Origin: Pseudomonas lijiangensis | GTDB taxonomy: Bacteria > Pseudomonadota > Gammaproteobacteria > Pseudomonadales > Pseudomonadaceae | Assembly: GCF_018968705.1 (NCBI RefSeq) | Contig: NZ_CP076668.1 | Location: forward strand, 4,413,001-4,477,000 | Reading direction: 5' to 3' | Length of the DNA stretch: 64,000 bases | Shown: positions 27,833 to 38,989 of the stretch, in pieces | Layout: each line of letters opens with the position of its first letter | How positions within the stretch are numbered: position 1 is the stretch's first letter | Notes under the pieces: generated by a model | Databases searched by the model: none | What the model saw: the letters and a program-made list of their open reading frames with translations, nothing else | What the model was told of the DNA's origin: nothing | Made by a program: the position numbers and the translations under genes

Positions 27833-28960
27833 ATGACTAAGGGTACCAAGAAGCTTTCGAAGCTGTTTGCCGCATTGGTTATGGCGGGAGTTGCCAGCCA
27901 TTCGTTCGCAGCAGATACCATCAAGATCGGCATCGCGGGTCCAAAGACCGGCGCAGTCGCCCAGTACGGCGACATGCAGTTCAGCGGTGCGAAAATGGCC
28001 ATCGAACAGCTCAACGCCAAGGGCGGCGTTGATGGCAAGAAGCTCGAAGCTGTCGAATACGACGACGCCTGCGACCCGAAACAAGCCGTTGCCGTGGCCA
28101 ACAAGATCGTCAACGACGGCGTGAAGTTCGTCATCGGCCACCTGTGCTCCAGCTCGGCTCAACCGGCTTCGGACGTCTACGAAGACGAAGGCATCATCAT
28201 GGTGACCCCGGCAGCTACCAGCCCGGACATCACTTCCCGTGGCTACAAGCTGGTGTTCCGCACCATCGGCCTGGACAGCGCCCAGGGCCCGGCCGCAGGC
28301 GACTACATTGCCAAGCAGGTCAAACCAAAAGTCGTTGCCGTCATCCACGACAAGCAGCAGTACGGTGAAGGCATCGCCACTGCCGTCAAGCAGACCCTAG
28401 AAAAGGACGGCGTCAAGGTTGCCCTGTTCGAAGGTATCAATGCTGGCGACAAGGACTTCTCCTCGCTGATCGCCAAGATGAAGCAAGCCAACGTCGACTT
28501 CGTCTACTACGGCGGCTACCACCCTGAACTGGGCCTGATCCTGCGTCAGTCTCAGGAAAAAGGCCTGAAAGCCGGCTTCATGGGTCCAGAAGGCGTGGGT
28601 AACGCTTCGATCTCGCAGATTGCCCAGGATGCGTCCGAAGGCCTGCTGGTCACCCTGCCAGCTTCCTTCGACCAGGATCCGGCCAACAAGGCGCTGGTTG
28701 AAGCCTTCAAGGCGAAGAAAGAAGACCCGAGCGGTCCGTTCGTGTTCCCGTCCTACTCGGCCGTGACCGTGATTGCCGACGCAATCAAGATCGCCAAGAG
28801 CGAAGACACCGACAAGGTCGCTGCCGCCCTGCGTGCCAACACCTTCAAGACGCCGACCGGCGACCTGGCATTCGATGCCAAGGGCGACCTGAAGGACTTC
28901 AAGTTCGTGGTTTACACCTGGCACAAAGACGGCACCAAGACCGAGGCGCCCGTGAAGTAA
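27833..28960 (+). CDS. braC: Branched-chain amino acid-binding periplasmic protein
   Basis: 375 residues. ATG 27833 has GGAG upstream and begins a Sec signal peptide (MTKGTKKLSKLFAALVMAGVASHSFA, cut after residue 26). The mature protein opens DTIKIGIAGPKTGAVAQYGD and has VIGHLCSSSAQPASDVY, characteristic of LivJ/BraC type I solute-binding folds. BraC binds Leu, Ile, Val, and also Ala and Thr. It is first in braCDEFG, followed by a hairpin attenuator that may give it excess expression over the membrane genes. Confidence 0.93.
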   Translation: MTKGTKKLSKLFAALVMAGVASHSFAADTIKIGIAGPKTGAVAQYGDMQFSGAKMAIEQLNAKGGVDGKKLEAVEYDDACDPKQAVAVANKIVNDGVKFVIGHLCSSSAQPASDVYEDEGIIMVTPAATSPDITSRGYKLVFRTIGLDSAQGPAAGDYIAKQVKPKVVAVIHDKQQYGEGIATAVKQTLEKDGVKVALFEGINAGDKDFSSLIAKMKQANVDFVYYGGYHPELGLILRQSQEKGLKAGFMGPEGVGNASISQIAQDASEGLLVTLPASFDQDPANKALVEAFKAKKEDPSGPFVFPSYSAVTVIADAIKIAKSEDTDKVAAALRANTFKTPTGDLAFDAKGDLKDFKFVVYTWHKDGTKTEAPVK

Positions 28961-28984
28961 TCACGCGCCCTTGATCGACACCAG

Positions 28985-29015
28985 AGCCCACTGCTACCTC
29001 AGTGGGCTTTGTTTT
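28985..29015 (+). terminator. Terminator/attenuator between braC and braD
   Basis: AGCCCACTG (28985-28993) pairs with CAGTGGGCT (29000-29008), followed by TTTGTTTT. It lies 25 bases after the braC stop, within the operon, so partial read-through into braD is the likely outcome. Confidence 0.8.
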
Positions 29016-29223
29016 GCGAGGCGCATGGACCCCACAGGATCCTGACGTCCCTGAATATCTTGAAACCGTTACCCGTGATTCACGAGGGTCTGCTGTCGCT
29101 TGCGCACGGCTCGTGCTGAAACGGCAACAGACCCAGCTGCATCAAACGAGGCCTCAGAGCACGACGAGCAGCCGGTAAAGACTCAACCAGTGAAACACAG
29201 AGCAGGTTTTTAGGAGCGCTGTA

Positions 29224-30149
<926 letters not shown>

Positions 30150-30153
<4 letters not shown>

Positions 30154-31406
30154 CCAAGAATCTCAAGTCGGCGTTTTTCAGCGCCTTGCTGGTGCTGGCT
30201 GTCGCCTATCCGGTGCTGGGCCTCAAGCTGGAAATCGTCGGGGTAAACCTGACGGTCATTGGCGCCAGCAGCACCACCGTTGCAATCATCCTGAGCTGCG
30301 CCGCACTGATGTTCGTGCGCGTACTGTTCCATGAGCAGATATCCGCTGCCTGGCGCGCGTCGCCGAGCCTGCCGAGCGTACCGTCCAGGGCCAGCAACTT
30401 CCTGACCCTGCCGAGCACCCAGCGCTGGTTCATCCTGGCACTGGTCATGGTTGCTCTGGTCTGGCCGTTCTTCGGCTCCCGTGGCGCGGTGGACATCGCG
30501 ACACTGATCCTGATCTACGTGATGCTGGGCCTGGGCCTGAACATCGTGGTCGGTCTGGCCGGCCTGCTGGACCTGGGTTATGTCGGTTTCTATGCCGTCG
30601 GCGCCTACAGCTACGCCATGCTCTCCCACTACTTCGGCCTGGGTTTCTGGATCTGCCTGCCGATTGCCGGGTTGATGGCTGCGCTGTTCGGTTTCCTGCT
30701 GGGGTTCCCGGTATTGCGCCTGCGCGGTGACTATCTGGCCATCGTGACCCTGGGCTTCGGTGAAATCATTCGTCTGCTGCTGCGCAACATGACCGAGTTC
30801 ACCGGTGGCCCGAACGGCATCAGCAACATCGAAAAACCGACGTTTTTCGGCCTGACGTTCGAGCGCAAGGCCGCTGAAGGCATGCAGACCTTCCACGAGT
30901 TCTTCGGCCTGACCTACAACTCGATCAACAAGGTGATCTTCCTCTATCTGGTCGCCCTGCTGCTGGCTCTGGCCGCGTTGTTCGTCATCAACCGCCTGCT
31001 GCGCATGCCTATCGGGCGTGCCTGGGAAGCGCTGCGTGAAGACGAAATCGCCTGTCGTGCACTGGGTCTGAATCCGACCATCATCAAGTTGTCGGCTTTC
31101 ACCCTGGGCGCTGCGTTCGCAGGTTTCGCCGGTAGCTTCTTCGCCGCCCGCCAGGGTCTGGTGACGCCGGAGTCCTTCACCTTCATCGAGTCGGCAATCA
31201 TCCTGGCCATCGTCGTCCTGGGCGGCATGGGCTCGCAGCTTGGTGTCATCCTCGCTGCCATCGTGATGATCCTGCTGCCCGAGTTGATGCGTGAATTCAG
31301 CGAATACCGCATGTTGATGTTCGGCGCCATGATGGTGCTGATGATGATCTGGCGTCCTCAAGGTTTCCTGCCTATGCAGCGCCCTCACATGGAGCTGCGT
31401 AAATGA
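30150..31406 (+). CDS. braE: Branched-chain amino acid ABC permease BraE
   Basis: 418 residues, LivM-type permease. A family-typical extra N-terminal segment of about 110 residues precedes the core, which includes [23 protein letters not shown] and the coupling region [24 protein letters not shown]. It pairs with BraD to form the membrane channel. Start and stop overlap the neighbours by four bases each. Confidence 0.93.
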
Positions 31407-32170
31407 GCCGTCCATTACTGCAAGCATCGGGTCTGAGCATGCGCTTTGGTGGCCTGCTGGCCGTCAACGGCGTTGGCCTGACCGTCAATGAGAAACAAGT
31501 CGTGTCGATGATCGGCCCCAACGGCGCCGGCAAGACCACGGTCTTCAACTGCCTGACCGGTTTCTACAAACCGACGGCGGGCACTATCCTGCTCGATGGC
31601 GAGCCGATCCAGGGCCTTGCCGGCCACGAGATCGCCCGCAAAGGCGTGGTCCGGACCTTCCAGAACGTGCGTCTGTTCAAGGAAATGACCGCCGTGGAAA
31701 ACCTGCTGGTCGCCCAGCATCGGCACCTGAACACCAACTTCCTGTCCGGCCTGTTCAAGACCCCGGCGTTCCGCAGAAGCGAGCGCGAGGCCATGGACTA
31801 TGCCGAGCACTGGCTGGAAGCCGTGAATCTCAAGGAGTTCGCCAACCGGGCGGCCGGCACCCTGGCCTACGGTCAGCAACGCCGCCTGGAAATCGCCCGC
31901 TGCATGATGACCCGTCCGCGCATCCTGATGCTCGACGAACCGGCAGCCGGCCTGAACCCCAAGGAAACAGAAGACCTCAAGGCGCTGATCGGCGTGCTGC
32001 GCAACGATCACAACGCCACGGTCCTGCTGATCGAGCACGACATGAAACTGGTCATGAGCATTTCCGACCATATCGTGGTGATCAACCAGGGCACGCCTCT
32101 GGCCGACGGCACACCGCAAGAGATCCGCGACAATCCTGAAGTGATCAAAGCCTACCTGGGGGAAGCGTAA
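31403..32170 (+). CDS. braF: Branched-chain amino acid ABC ATPase BraF
   Basis: 255 residues, LivG-type ATPase. Walker [10 protein letters not shown] (about residue 38), LivG-specific long insertion with [24 protein letters not shown], signature [13 protein letters not shown], Walker [15 protein letters not shown] and the H-loop histidine in LIEHDMK. It energises the BraD/BraE pair at the cytoplasmic membrane face. The start overlaps the braE stop by ATGA. Confidence 0.94.
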   Translation: MSRPLLQASGLSMRFGGLLAVNGVGLTVNEKQVVSMIGPNGAGKTTVFNCLTGFYKPTAGTILLDGEPIQGLAGHEIARKGVVRTFQNVRLFKEMTAVENLLVAQHRHLNTNFLSGLFKTPAFRRSEREAMDYAEHWLEAVNLKEFANRAAGTLAYGQQRRLEIARCMMTRPRILMLDEPAAGLNPKETEDLKALIGVLRNDHNATVLLIEHDMKLVMSISDHIVVINQGTPLADGTPQEIRDNPEVIKAYLGEA

Positions 32171-32872
32171 ATGCTGCAGTTTGAAAACGTTTCCACCTTC
32201 TACGGCAAGATCCAGGCGCTGCACGACGTCAACGTCGAAGTCCGCAAGGGCGAGATCGTCACCCTGATCGGTGCCAACGGCGCGGGCAAGTCCACGCTGT
32301 TGATGACGTTGTGCGGATCACCTCGCGCCCATAGCGGCAGCATTCGCTACATGGGCGAGGAACTGGTGGGTCTGGAGTCGTCGGTCATCATGCGCAAGAG
32401 CATCGCGGTCGTGCCGGAAGGCCGCCGCGTGTTCGCCCGCCTGACAGTCGAAGAGAACCTGGCCATGGGCGGCTTCTTCACTGAGAAAGGCGACTATCAG
32501 GAGCAGATGGACAAGGTCCTGCACCTGTTCCCTCGCCTCAAGGAACGCTTCACTCAGCGCGGCGGCACCATGTCCGGCGGCGAACAGCAGATGCTCGCCA
32601 TCGGCCGTGCGCTGATGAGCAAGCCCAAGCTGCTGTTGCTGGATGAGCCTTCGCTGGGTCTGGCACCGATCATCATTCAGCAGATTTTCGAGATCGTCGA
32701 ACAACTGCGTCGTGATGGCGTAACCGTGTTCCTGGTGGAGCAGAACGCCAACCAGGCCCTGAAAATCGCCGACCGCGCTTATGTACTGGAGAACGGTCGC
32801 GTGGTGATGCAGGGCTCGGGTGAAGAACTGCTGGTGGACCCGAAAGTACGGGATGCCTATCTGGGCGGTTGA
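32171..32872 (+). CDS. braG: Branched-chain amino acid ABC ATPase BraG
   Basis: 233 residues, LivF-type ATPase that pairs with BraF. Walker A GANGAGKST, signature MSGGEQQMLAIGR, Walker B LLLLDEPSLGLAP, H-loop VEQNANQ. It begins directly after the braF stop (TAAATG). It is the last gene of braCDEFG, with a family B repeat 28 bases beyond. Confidence 0.94.
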   Translation: MLQFENVSTFYGKIQALHDVNVEVRKGEIVTLIGANGAGKSTLLMTLCGSPRAHSGSIRYMGEELVGLESSVIMRKSIAVVPEGRRVFARLTVEENLAMGGFFTEKGDYQEQMDKVLHLFPRLKERFTQRGGTMSGGEQQMLAIGRALMSKPKLLLLDEPSLGLAPIIIQQIFEIVEQLRRDGVTVFLVEQNANQALKIADRAYVLENGRVVMQGSGEELLVDPKVRDAYLGG

Positions 32873-32900
32873 CCGCTGGGCATGGGTCATGAACAAACCT

Positions 32901-32989
32901 GTGGGAGGCAGCTTGCTGGCGAAAAGGGCCTGAAAAACGGCAGATATTCTGCGTCTGTACGCAGAAGTCGCCAGCAAGCTGCCTCCCAC
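32901..32989. repeat. REP-like inverted repeat, family B
   Basis: Arms GTGGGAGGCAGCTTGCTGGC and inverted copy, with an inner CAGATATTCTG and GTACGCAGAA spacer. It follows the bra operon. Confidence 0.9.
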
Positions 32990-33078
32990 AAAATGATTTA
33001 TGACCTTCGCCTGCTAACGCCCCTTGTGATGAAGCGGCAGGCTGAGTAACGTGGCGGCACTTATCTGGAGGCCTCCTC

Positions 33079-33771
33079 ATGTCCGCTGTTCGTTCCGCCT
33101 TTGTATTCGCTCTCTTGCCACTGTTCGCCGGGTGCCAGATGCTCGGTCTTCCGCTGGGCAAATCGCAGGATGCGACCAAGGTGTCTACCGCCGGCATGAT
33201 CCGCATGCAAGGCGACCTGATCGGGGAAAACGGACAACTGCTGTTCAAGCCCTGCCATGAGCAACGCCGCTACCTGGTCAAGGATCGCGGTAATACCGGC
33301 ATCCTTCAGGAAGCCGCTTCGCTGGCCGACAGCAAGGGCCAGGTGTTTGCCGATCTGCGAGGCAACTTCGTTGCCAGCAAGGCCGTCAACAGTGACGGGC
33401 AAGTGGACCTGTATCAGTTCTATCGCGTCGAACGTCCCGACCAGTCCTGCGAAGACCTCAACTTCAAGCGCCTGACCCTGCACGCCAGCGGCAACAAGCC
33501 TGCATGGAACGTCAATGTCGGTGGCAAGGGCATGGTTCTGGAGCGTGAAGGTCAGGAAGCGCTGGCTTTCCCTTATCTTGAAGAACAACTGCCCGACGGC
33601 AGCTTCAGCGTCAGCACCGAAGCCAACAATCAACGTATCGAACTGTGGGTCACCCCGCAGCGTTGCGTCGACAGTGTCAATGGATCGGTACAGCACCTGA
33701 CCGCCGAGTTGCGCGTCAACGGCCAGACCCAGCGTGGCTGCGGCTATTACGGTGGTTCGCGCAACGATTGA
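33079..33771 (+). CDS. Predicted lipoprotein (COG3650-like), unknown function
   Basis: 230 residues. The signal peptide ends in a lipobox (FAGC, Cys about residue 19), predicting lipid anchoring after export. The mature part contains MIRMQGDLIGENGQLLFKPCHEQRRY, PDQSCEDLNFKRLTLHASGNKPAWNVNVGG and CGYYGGSRND, the pattern of the COG3650/META-like proteins with paired cysteines. A GGAGG site precedes the start. It stands alone between the bra operon and an FAD enzyme. The role is unknown. Confidence 0.8.
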   Translation: MSAVRSAFVFALLPLFAGCQMLGLPLGKSQDATKVSTAGMIRMQGDLIGENGQLLFKPCHEQRRYLVKDRGNTGILQEAASLADSKGQVFADLRGNFVASKAVNSDGQVDLYQFYRVERPDQSCEDLNFKRLTLHASGNKPAWNVNVGGKGMVLEREGQEALAFPYLEEQLPDGSFSVSTEANNQRIELWVTPQRCVDSVNGSVQHLTAELRVNGQTQRGCGYYGGSRND

Positions 33772-33867
33772 TGCGTCGACTCGCCGTGACAGGGGTTCAG
33801 GGCTTATAATCGCCGGTTCTTGTAGTGCTGTCGGGCTGAACCTGCGGCCCGAAAACTGGACCCCTTA

Positions 33868-35475
33868 ATGTTACGAATCACCGAACTCAAGCTGCCGATC
33901 GATCACCCGGACGAAGACCTGCGCGCTGCCCTGTTGCAGCACCTGGGTATCGACAGCAGCGAACTGCTGGACTTCACCCTGTTCAAGCGCAGCTACGATG
34001 CGCGCAAGAAGTCCTCCGAGCTGTTCTTCATCTACACCATCGACTTCCAGGTTCGCGACGAAGAAGCCCTGCTGCGCAAACTGGCCAATGACCGCCATGT
34101 CGGCCCGGCGCCGGATGTCAGCTACAAAGTCGTGGGCCATGCTCCTGCGGATCTCAAAGAGCGCCCGATCGTGGTCGGCTTCGGCCCCTGCGGGATTTTC
34201 GCAGGGTTGCTGCTGGCCCAGATGGGTTTCAAGCCGATCATTCTCGAACGCGGCAAGGAAGTTCGCCAGCGCACCAAGGACACCTGGGGCCTGTGGCGCA
34301 AGAATATCCTCAACCCCGAATCCAACGTGCAGTTTGGCGAGGGCGGTGCCGGGACCTTTTCCGACGGCAAGCTCTACAGCCAGATCAAGGACCCGAAATT
34401 CCATGGTCGCAAGGTTTTGCACGAGTTCGTGAAAGCCGGTGCCCCGGAAGAAATCCTCTACGTCAGCAAACCGCACATCGGCACCTTCCGTCTGACGGGC
34501 GTCGTTGAAAACATGCGTCAGCAGATCGAAGCGCTGGGCGGTGAAGTGCGCTTCCAGCAGCGTGTCACCGATCTGTTGATCGAAGATGGCCAGTTGCACG
34601 GTGTAGAACTGGACGGCGGCGAGCGTATCGAGTCGCGCCATGTGATCCTGGCTCTGGGCCACAGCGCCCGCGACACGTTCCGCATGCTGCACAGCCGGGG
34701 CGTGTACATGGAAGCCAAGCCGTTCTCGGTAGGTTTCCGTATCGAGCACCCGCAATCGCTGATCGACCGGGCTCGCCTGGGCAAATACGCCGGTCACCCG
34801 AAACTGGGCGCTGCCGACTACAAGCTGGTGCACCACGCCAGCAACGGTCGTTCGGTCTACAGCTTCTGCATGTGCCCGGGTGGCACCGTGGTTGCTGCGA
34901 CTTCCGAGCCAAACCGCGTGGTCACCAACGGCATGAGCCAGTACTCGCGCAACGAGCGCAACGCCAACTCGGGCATCGTGGTCGGCATTACGCCTGAAGA
35001 TTATCCGGGCAGCCCGCTGGCCGGGATCGAGCTGCAGGAACGCCTGGAATCCCATGCTTTCGTGATGGGAGGCGGCACCTACGAAGCACCTGCGCAACTG
35101 GTCGGCGACTTCATCGCCGGCAAGGCTTCCACTGAGCTGGGCAGCGTCGAGCCGTCCTACAAGCCGGGCGTGAAGCTGATGGACCTGGCCGACGCCCTGC
35201 CCGCTTATGCCATCGAAGCCATTCGCGAAGCATTGCCTGCGTTCGACAAGCAGATCAAAGGCTTTGCCCAGCATGACGCGATCCTGACAGGCATCGAAAC
35301 CCGCACCTCCGCCCCACTGCGCATCACACGTGGCGCGGACATGCAGAGCCTCAACGTTAAAGGTCTGTACCCGGCAGGCGAAGGCGCCGGTTATGCCGGT
35401 GGCATCCTGTCGGCAGGCGTGGACGGCATCCGGATCGCCGAAGGGCTGGCGCGCAGCATGCTGGGAATCGAATAA
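33868..35475 (+). CDS. NAD(P)/FAD-dependent oxidoreductase (COG2509)
   Basis: 535 residues. An N-terminal domain of about 85 residues precedes the dinucleotide fold VVGFGPCGIFAGLLLAQMG (about residues 101-119) with ILERG at the end of strand 2. Further blocks are GEGGAGTFSDGKL, GGTYEAPAQLVGDF and the C-terminal FAD motif GLYPAGEGAGYAGGILSAGVDGIRIAE. This is the uncharacterised COG2509 FAD-dependent dehydrogenase family, cytoplasmic. The substrate is unknown. It is monocistronic, with a family A repeat after its stop. Confidence 0.87.
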   Translation: MLRITELKLPIDHPDEDLRAALLQHLGIDSSELLDFTLFKRSYDARKKSSELFFIYTIDFQVRDEEALLRKLANDRHVGPAPDVSYKVVGHAPADLKERPIVVGFGPCGIFAGLLLAQMGFKPIILERGKEVRQRTKDTWGLWRKNILNPESNVQFGEGGAGTFSDGKLYSQIKDPKFHGRKVLHEFVKAGAPEEILYVSKPHIGTFRLTGVVENMRQQIEALGGEVRFQQRVTDLLIEDGQLHGVELDGGERIESRHVILALGHSARDTFRMLHSRGVYMEAKPFSVGFRIEHPQSLIDRARLGKYAGHPKLGAADYKLVHHASNGRSVYSFCMCPGGTVVAATSEPNRVVTNGMSQYSRNERNANSGIVVGITPEDYPGSPLAGIELQERLESHAFVMGGGTYEAPAQLVGDFIAGKASTELGSVEPSYKPGVKLMDLADALPAYAIEAIREALPAFDKQIKGFAQHDAILTGIETRTSAPLRITRGADMQSLNVKGLYPAGEGAGYAGGILSAGVDGIRIAEGLARSMLGIE

Positions 35476-35502
35476 CCCCCGCCTGTTGTTGGGTCACAAT
35501 CT

Positions 35503-35591
35503 GTGGGAGGGGCCTTGGCCGCGACAGCCAGTTCAGGCGCTGAAAAATGGGTTGCCTGTAAGCAAGTCGTCGCGGCCAAGGCCCCTCCCAC
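35503..35591. repeat. REP-like inverted repeat, family A
   Basis: Perfect 23-base arms with a spacer nearly identical to the copy at 5540-5628, lying between two convergent genes. Confidence 0.9.
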
Positions 35592-35621
35592 AAGTGACAG
35601 GCATGTCTTAATTGATCGCTC

Positions 35622-36716
35622 CTACAGGCCTGCTCGCAACACGCCGTCGGGCAGGGCCTTGCCTTGTTCGGCGCAGGCCGCAATGCCTTCGATCAGTCCG
35701 CCCAGCTCATACCCCTGAGCCTTGAGCCAGGCCTCATCGTAATAGGTGCTGGCATAGCGCTCCCCGCCATCGCACAGAATCGCCACGATCGAGCCCTCCT
35801 CTCCCGCATCGACCATCTGCCGGGCAGCCAGCAGTGCGCCAATGAGGTTGGTGCCGCTTGACCCACCGACCTTGCGCCCCAACCGTCCGGCCAGGTAATG
35901 CATGGCCGCCAGCGACAGCGCATCCGGCACCTTGACCATGGCGTCGATCACATTGGGCAGGAACGAAGCCTCGACACGCGGCCTGCCAATGCCTTCGATG
36001 CGCGACCCGCACTCCAGGCGCAGGCTGGCATCGCCGCTGCGGTAATAATCGAAGAACACCGAACGTTCGGCGTCGGCGCACAATACTCGCGTGGCGTGCT
36101 GGCGATAACGAACATAACGCCCTAGCGTCGCCGTTGTGCCGCCCGTGCCGGGGCTGGAAATCAGCCAGGTCGGCTCCGGGTGCTTTTCAAAGCGCAACTG
36201 CTGATAGATCGACTCGGCGATGTTGTTGTTCGCCCGCCAGTCGGTGGCCCGCTCGGCATAGGTGAACTGGTCCATGAAATGCCCGCCGGTTTCCCGTGCC
36301 AGCCTTTCGGACTCGGCATAGATCTGCGTCGGGTCCTGAACCAGATGGCTCTTGCCCCCATAGAAAGCAATCTGCTCGATCTTCGCCCGTGAAGTGCTCG
36401 CCGGCATCACCGCCACGAACGGCAGGCCCAGCAAGCGGGCGAAGTAAGCCTCGGAAATCGCCGTGGAACCGCTGGACGCCTCGATCACCGGTGCTCCGGC
36501 CTTGAGCCAGCCATTGCACAGCGCATACAGAAACAGCGAACGCGCCAGACGATGCTTGAGGCTGCCGGTGGGATGACTGGACTCGTCCTTGAAGTACAGC
36601 TCCACACCGGGCAACCCTGGCAGAGGCAAGGGAATCAAGTGAGTGTCGGCGCTGCGCTGGAAGTCTGCTTCGATGATACGAATGGCTTCGCGGGACCAGG
36701 GACGGTTATCGATCAT
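35622..36716 (-). CDS. PLP-dependent cysteine-synthase-family enzyme
   Basis: 364 residues, fold type II PLP enzyme. The Schiff-base lysine lies in [11 protein letters not shown] (about residue 54), the substrate loop is [12 protein letters not shown] (about 79), and a phosphate-binding [15 protein letters not shown] follows near 187. The family includes cysteine synthase, cystathionine beta-synthase and cysteine desulfhydrases. The SGSTA loop differs from the TSGNTG of classical CysK/CysM, so the exact reaction is uncertain. It is monocistronic and divergent from nhaA. Confidence 0.85.
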   Translation of the reverse strand: MIDNRPWSREAIRIIEADFQRSADTHLIPLPLPGLPGVELYFKDESSHPTGSLKHRLARSLFLYALCNGWLKAGAPVIEASSGSTAISEAYFARLLGLPFVAVMPASTSRAKIEQIAFYGGKSHLVQDPTQIYAESERLARETGGHFMDQFTYAERATDWRANNNIAESIYQQLRFEKHPEPTWLISSPGTGGTTATLGRYVRYRQHATRVLCADAERSVFFDYYRSGDASLRLECGSRIEGIGRPRVEASFLPNVIDAMVKVPDALSLAAMHYLAGRLGRKVGGSSGTNLIGALLAARQMVDAGEEGSIVAILCDGGERYASTYYDEAWLKAQGYELGGLIEGIAACAEQGKALPDGVLRAGL

Positions 36717-36968
36717 GGACTGACTGCTCTTCTATTCCGAATGACCGGAAGTTACACAAAGTTATTGAGAGCAGGATTTTAGGAAATAACCTACAGCCAA
36801 AACAGGCACAGTTAAGACTTAATAAGTTACACAATTGTTAGACTTCAGAAACTGCAACAGGGCCGTTACCTTTAGAACCAAAACGAATATAACTTTTGTT
36901 TTAACCCCGGCAGGTAAACGGTAGGGTAGCGGGCTTTTTCCTTGAAACCATGGAGCATAACCGCACCG

Positions 36969-38141
36969 ATGCGAAATACGATCATACGTTTCTTTCAACT
37001 TGAAGCAGCAGGCGGCCTGCTGCTGATCGCTGCTGCTGCCCTGGCACTGATTATCAATAACTCGCCGTTGTCATGGTTGTACAACGAATTCCTCAATATC
37101 CCGGTAGTGGCCCAGATTGGCGCAATCAAGATCGCCAAGCCTCTGTTGTTGTGGATCAACGATGGTTTGATGGCGCTGTTCTTTCTGGTCATCGGGCTTG
37201 AGGTGAAACGCGAACTGCTTGAAGGCCATCTGTCCCGCCCCTCGCAAGTGGTATTGCCCGGCGCTGCGGCCATTGGCGGCATGGTTGTTCCGGCGCTCAT
37301 CTATTACGCGCTCAACAAGGACAACCCTGCCGCCCTGGGTGGCTGGGCAATTCCCATGGCGACCGATATCGCCTTTGCTCTGGGCGTGCTCGCACTGCTC
37401 GGCAAGCGCGTGCCGGTGTCGCTCAAGCTGTTCCTGATGACACTCGCCATCATCGACGACCTCGGTGCAATCGTCGTCATTGCGCTGTTCTACTCGGGCG
37501 AACTGTCGAGCCTGTCGCTGATCCTCGCGGCTGTATCGACTGGGGCCCTGATCGTGATGAACCGGCTCGGCGTGGCCAAGCTCGGTCCTTACTTGCTGAT
37601 CGGCCTCGTGCTGTGGGTCTGTGTACTCAAAAGTGGCGTCCATGCGACGCTGGCCGGCGTGGTCCTGGCCTTCTGCATACCGCTGCGCACCAAAACCGAA
37701 AAAGCGTCCCCTCTGCTGAGCCTGGAGCATGGGCTGCACCCGTGGGTCGCCTATGGAATCCTGCCGCTCTTCGCCTTTGCCAATGCCGGTGTTTCACTGA
37801 CTGGCATTACGCTGGACAGCTTTACCCATCCGGTGCCCATGGGGATTGCGGCAGGCCTGTTGATCGGCAAGACACTGGGGGTCTTCGGGCTGACCTGGCT
37901 GGCGATCCAGACGGGTCTGGCGAAGCTGCCGAACGAAGCCAACTGGGGACAGGTGCTGGGCGTTTCGATCCTCTGCGGGATCGGTTTCACCATGAGCCTG
38001 TTCGTAGGCTCGCTGGCCTTCGAGGCTGGCGTCAGTGACTACGCGGGAGAAGACCGCATGGGCATTCTCACCGGCTCCATTCTCTCGGCACTGATGGGCT
38101 ATGCCGTCATGCTCATGTGCAGCAGAAAGAACCGGCTCTAA
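36969..38141 (+). CDS. nhaA: Na+/H+ antiporter NhaA
   Basis: 390 residues, the normal NhaA length, with about 12 helices. [13 protein letters not shown] (helix 2), [22 protein letters not shown] (TDIAFA, helix 4) and [22 protein letters not shown] with the ion-binding Asp pair IIDDLGA (helix 5) are all present. It exports Na+ in exchange for protons at the inner membrane. ATG 36969 is chosen on length. A bidirectional terminator follows. Confidence 0.94.
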   Translation: MRNTIIRFFQLEAAGGLLLIAAAALALIINNSPLSWLYNEFLNIPVVAQIGAIKIAKPLLLWINDGLMALFFLVIGLEVKRELLEGHLSRPSQVVLPGAAAIGGMVVPALIYYALNKDNPAALGGWAIPMATDIAFALGVLALLGKRVPVSLKLFLMTLAIIDDLGAIVVIALFYSGELSSLSLILAAVSTGALIVMNRLGVAKLGPYLLIGLVLWVCVLKSGVHATLAGVVLAFCIPLRTKTEKASPLLSLEHGLHPWVAYGILPLFAFANAGVSLTGITLDSFTHPVPMGIAAGLLIGKTLGVFGLTWLAIQTGLAKLPNEANWGQVLGVSILCGIGFTMSLFVGSLAFEAGVSDYAGEDRMGILTGSILSALMGYAVMLMCSRKNRL

Positions 38142-38152
38142 TTACCCCATAA

Positions 38153-38183
38153 AGAAAAAACCCGAGCCAAGGCTCGGGTTTTT
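38153..38183. terminator. Bidirectional intrinsic terminator, nhaA / slyB-like
   Basis: CCCGAGCC-AA-GGCTCGGG flanked by an A-run on the left and TTTTTC on the right. It lies between convergent genes and works in both directions. Confidence 0.92.
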
Positions 38184-38196
38184 CATATCAGACAGA

Positions 38197-38661
38197 TCAG
38201 TGCGATACACGGCTCGTGCCATTGACGGTCATGATGCGTACGCGCTCGCCGACACGGAAAATCTCGTTTTCCTGAACCTGCTGCACATAGGCACGCATGC
38301 TGCCGTCGTCTTCACGCACGGTGATTTCAACACCTTGAGTACGGGTCAGGCCTTCTTCGGTCATGGAGCCGAGCAGACCACCGGCAACGGCACCGATCAC
38401 CGCTGCAACGACACTACCGCGCCCACCACCGATGGCGCTACCGCCTACACCACCGACCACGGCACCGGCACCTGCGCCGATTGGTGTCTTGGTGCCTTCG
38501 ATTTTGACAGGTCGCAGAGATTCGACAGTACCCAGGCGAACGGTCTGTACAGTCCTGGCTTCGTCACGGGAGTAGGAATCACCGGTGAGATTCGAGGTAC
38601 AGCCGCCCAGTGTCAGCGCCATCGCGGTGAACGAGGCGGCCAGAAAAGCAGACTTGCGCAT
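38197..38661 (-). CDS. slyB: Outer-membrane glycine-zipper lipoprotein, SlyB-like
   Basis: 154 residues. Lipoprotein signal with lipobox TLGGC (Cys about residue 21), then a glycine-zipper membrane segment TPIGAGAGAVVGGVGGSAIGGGRGS (about 62-86) continuing to GAVAGGLLG, and a C-terminal SH3-like part (GVEITVREDDGSMRAYVQQ). The architecture and length match SlyB/Pcp proteins, stress-linked outer-membrane lipoproteins in the PhoPQ response of enterics. The start ATG 38661 opens the signal peptide; the longer frame to 38745 is not supported. Position before pdxH matches PA1053. Confidence 0.87.
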   Translation of the reverse strand: MRKSAFLAASFTAMALTLGGCTSNLTGDSYSRDEARTVQTVRLGTVESLRPVKIEGTKTPIGAGAGAVVGGVGGSAIGGGRGSVVAAVIGAVAGGLLGSMTEEGLTRTQGVEITVREDDGSMRAYVQQVQENEIFRVGERVRIMTVNGTSRVSH

Positions 38662-38989
38662 AAAGGCATCTCCAAAGGAACCAGTGGCCATTAGACTCCG
38701 CCCTGTCGACGCTGTCACGGCCCTGTTCCTGCAATTTAAGTTCATTCAGGTGTCATACAGCGACGTCACGTGTAGCGCTATGACGACCTGGTAACAGAAT
38801 AATTCACACGCATGGTGGCTGCGTGTCAGTTAAGGTCAACGAATCACTTTGTGGGAGGCAGCTTGCTGGCGACTTCAGTACAGACACAAAATATCTGTCA
38901 GTTTCACGCCTTTTTCGCCAGCAAGCTGCCTCCCACACGTTTTGTTTGTGCCTTGATTGATCAGCATTACTGCATCGTTTAATTAAAGC
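38662..38989. other. Intergenic region slyB-like / pdxH
   Basis: 328 bases. It holds the slyB-like promoter (38662-38820, AT-rich near 38740-38800) and a family B repeat (38851-38936). No gene was seen. Confidence 0.6.
38851..38936. repeat. REP-like inverted repeat, family B (inverted orientation of spacer)
   Basis: The same arms as at 13951 and 32901, but the spacer reads in the opposite direction (GACTTCAGTACAGAC...CAGTTTCACGCC), so the element lies in the other orientation. Confidence 0.9.
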
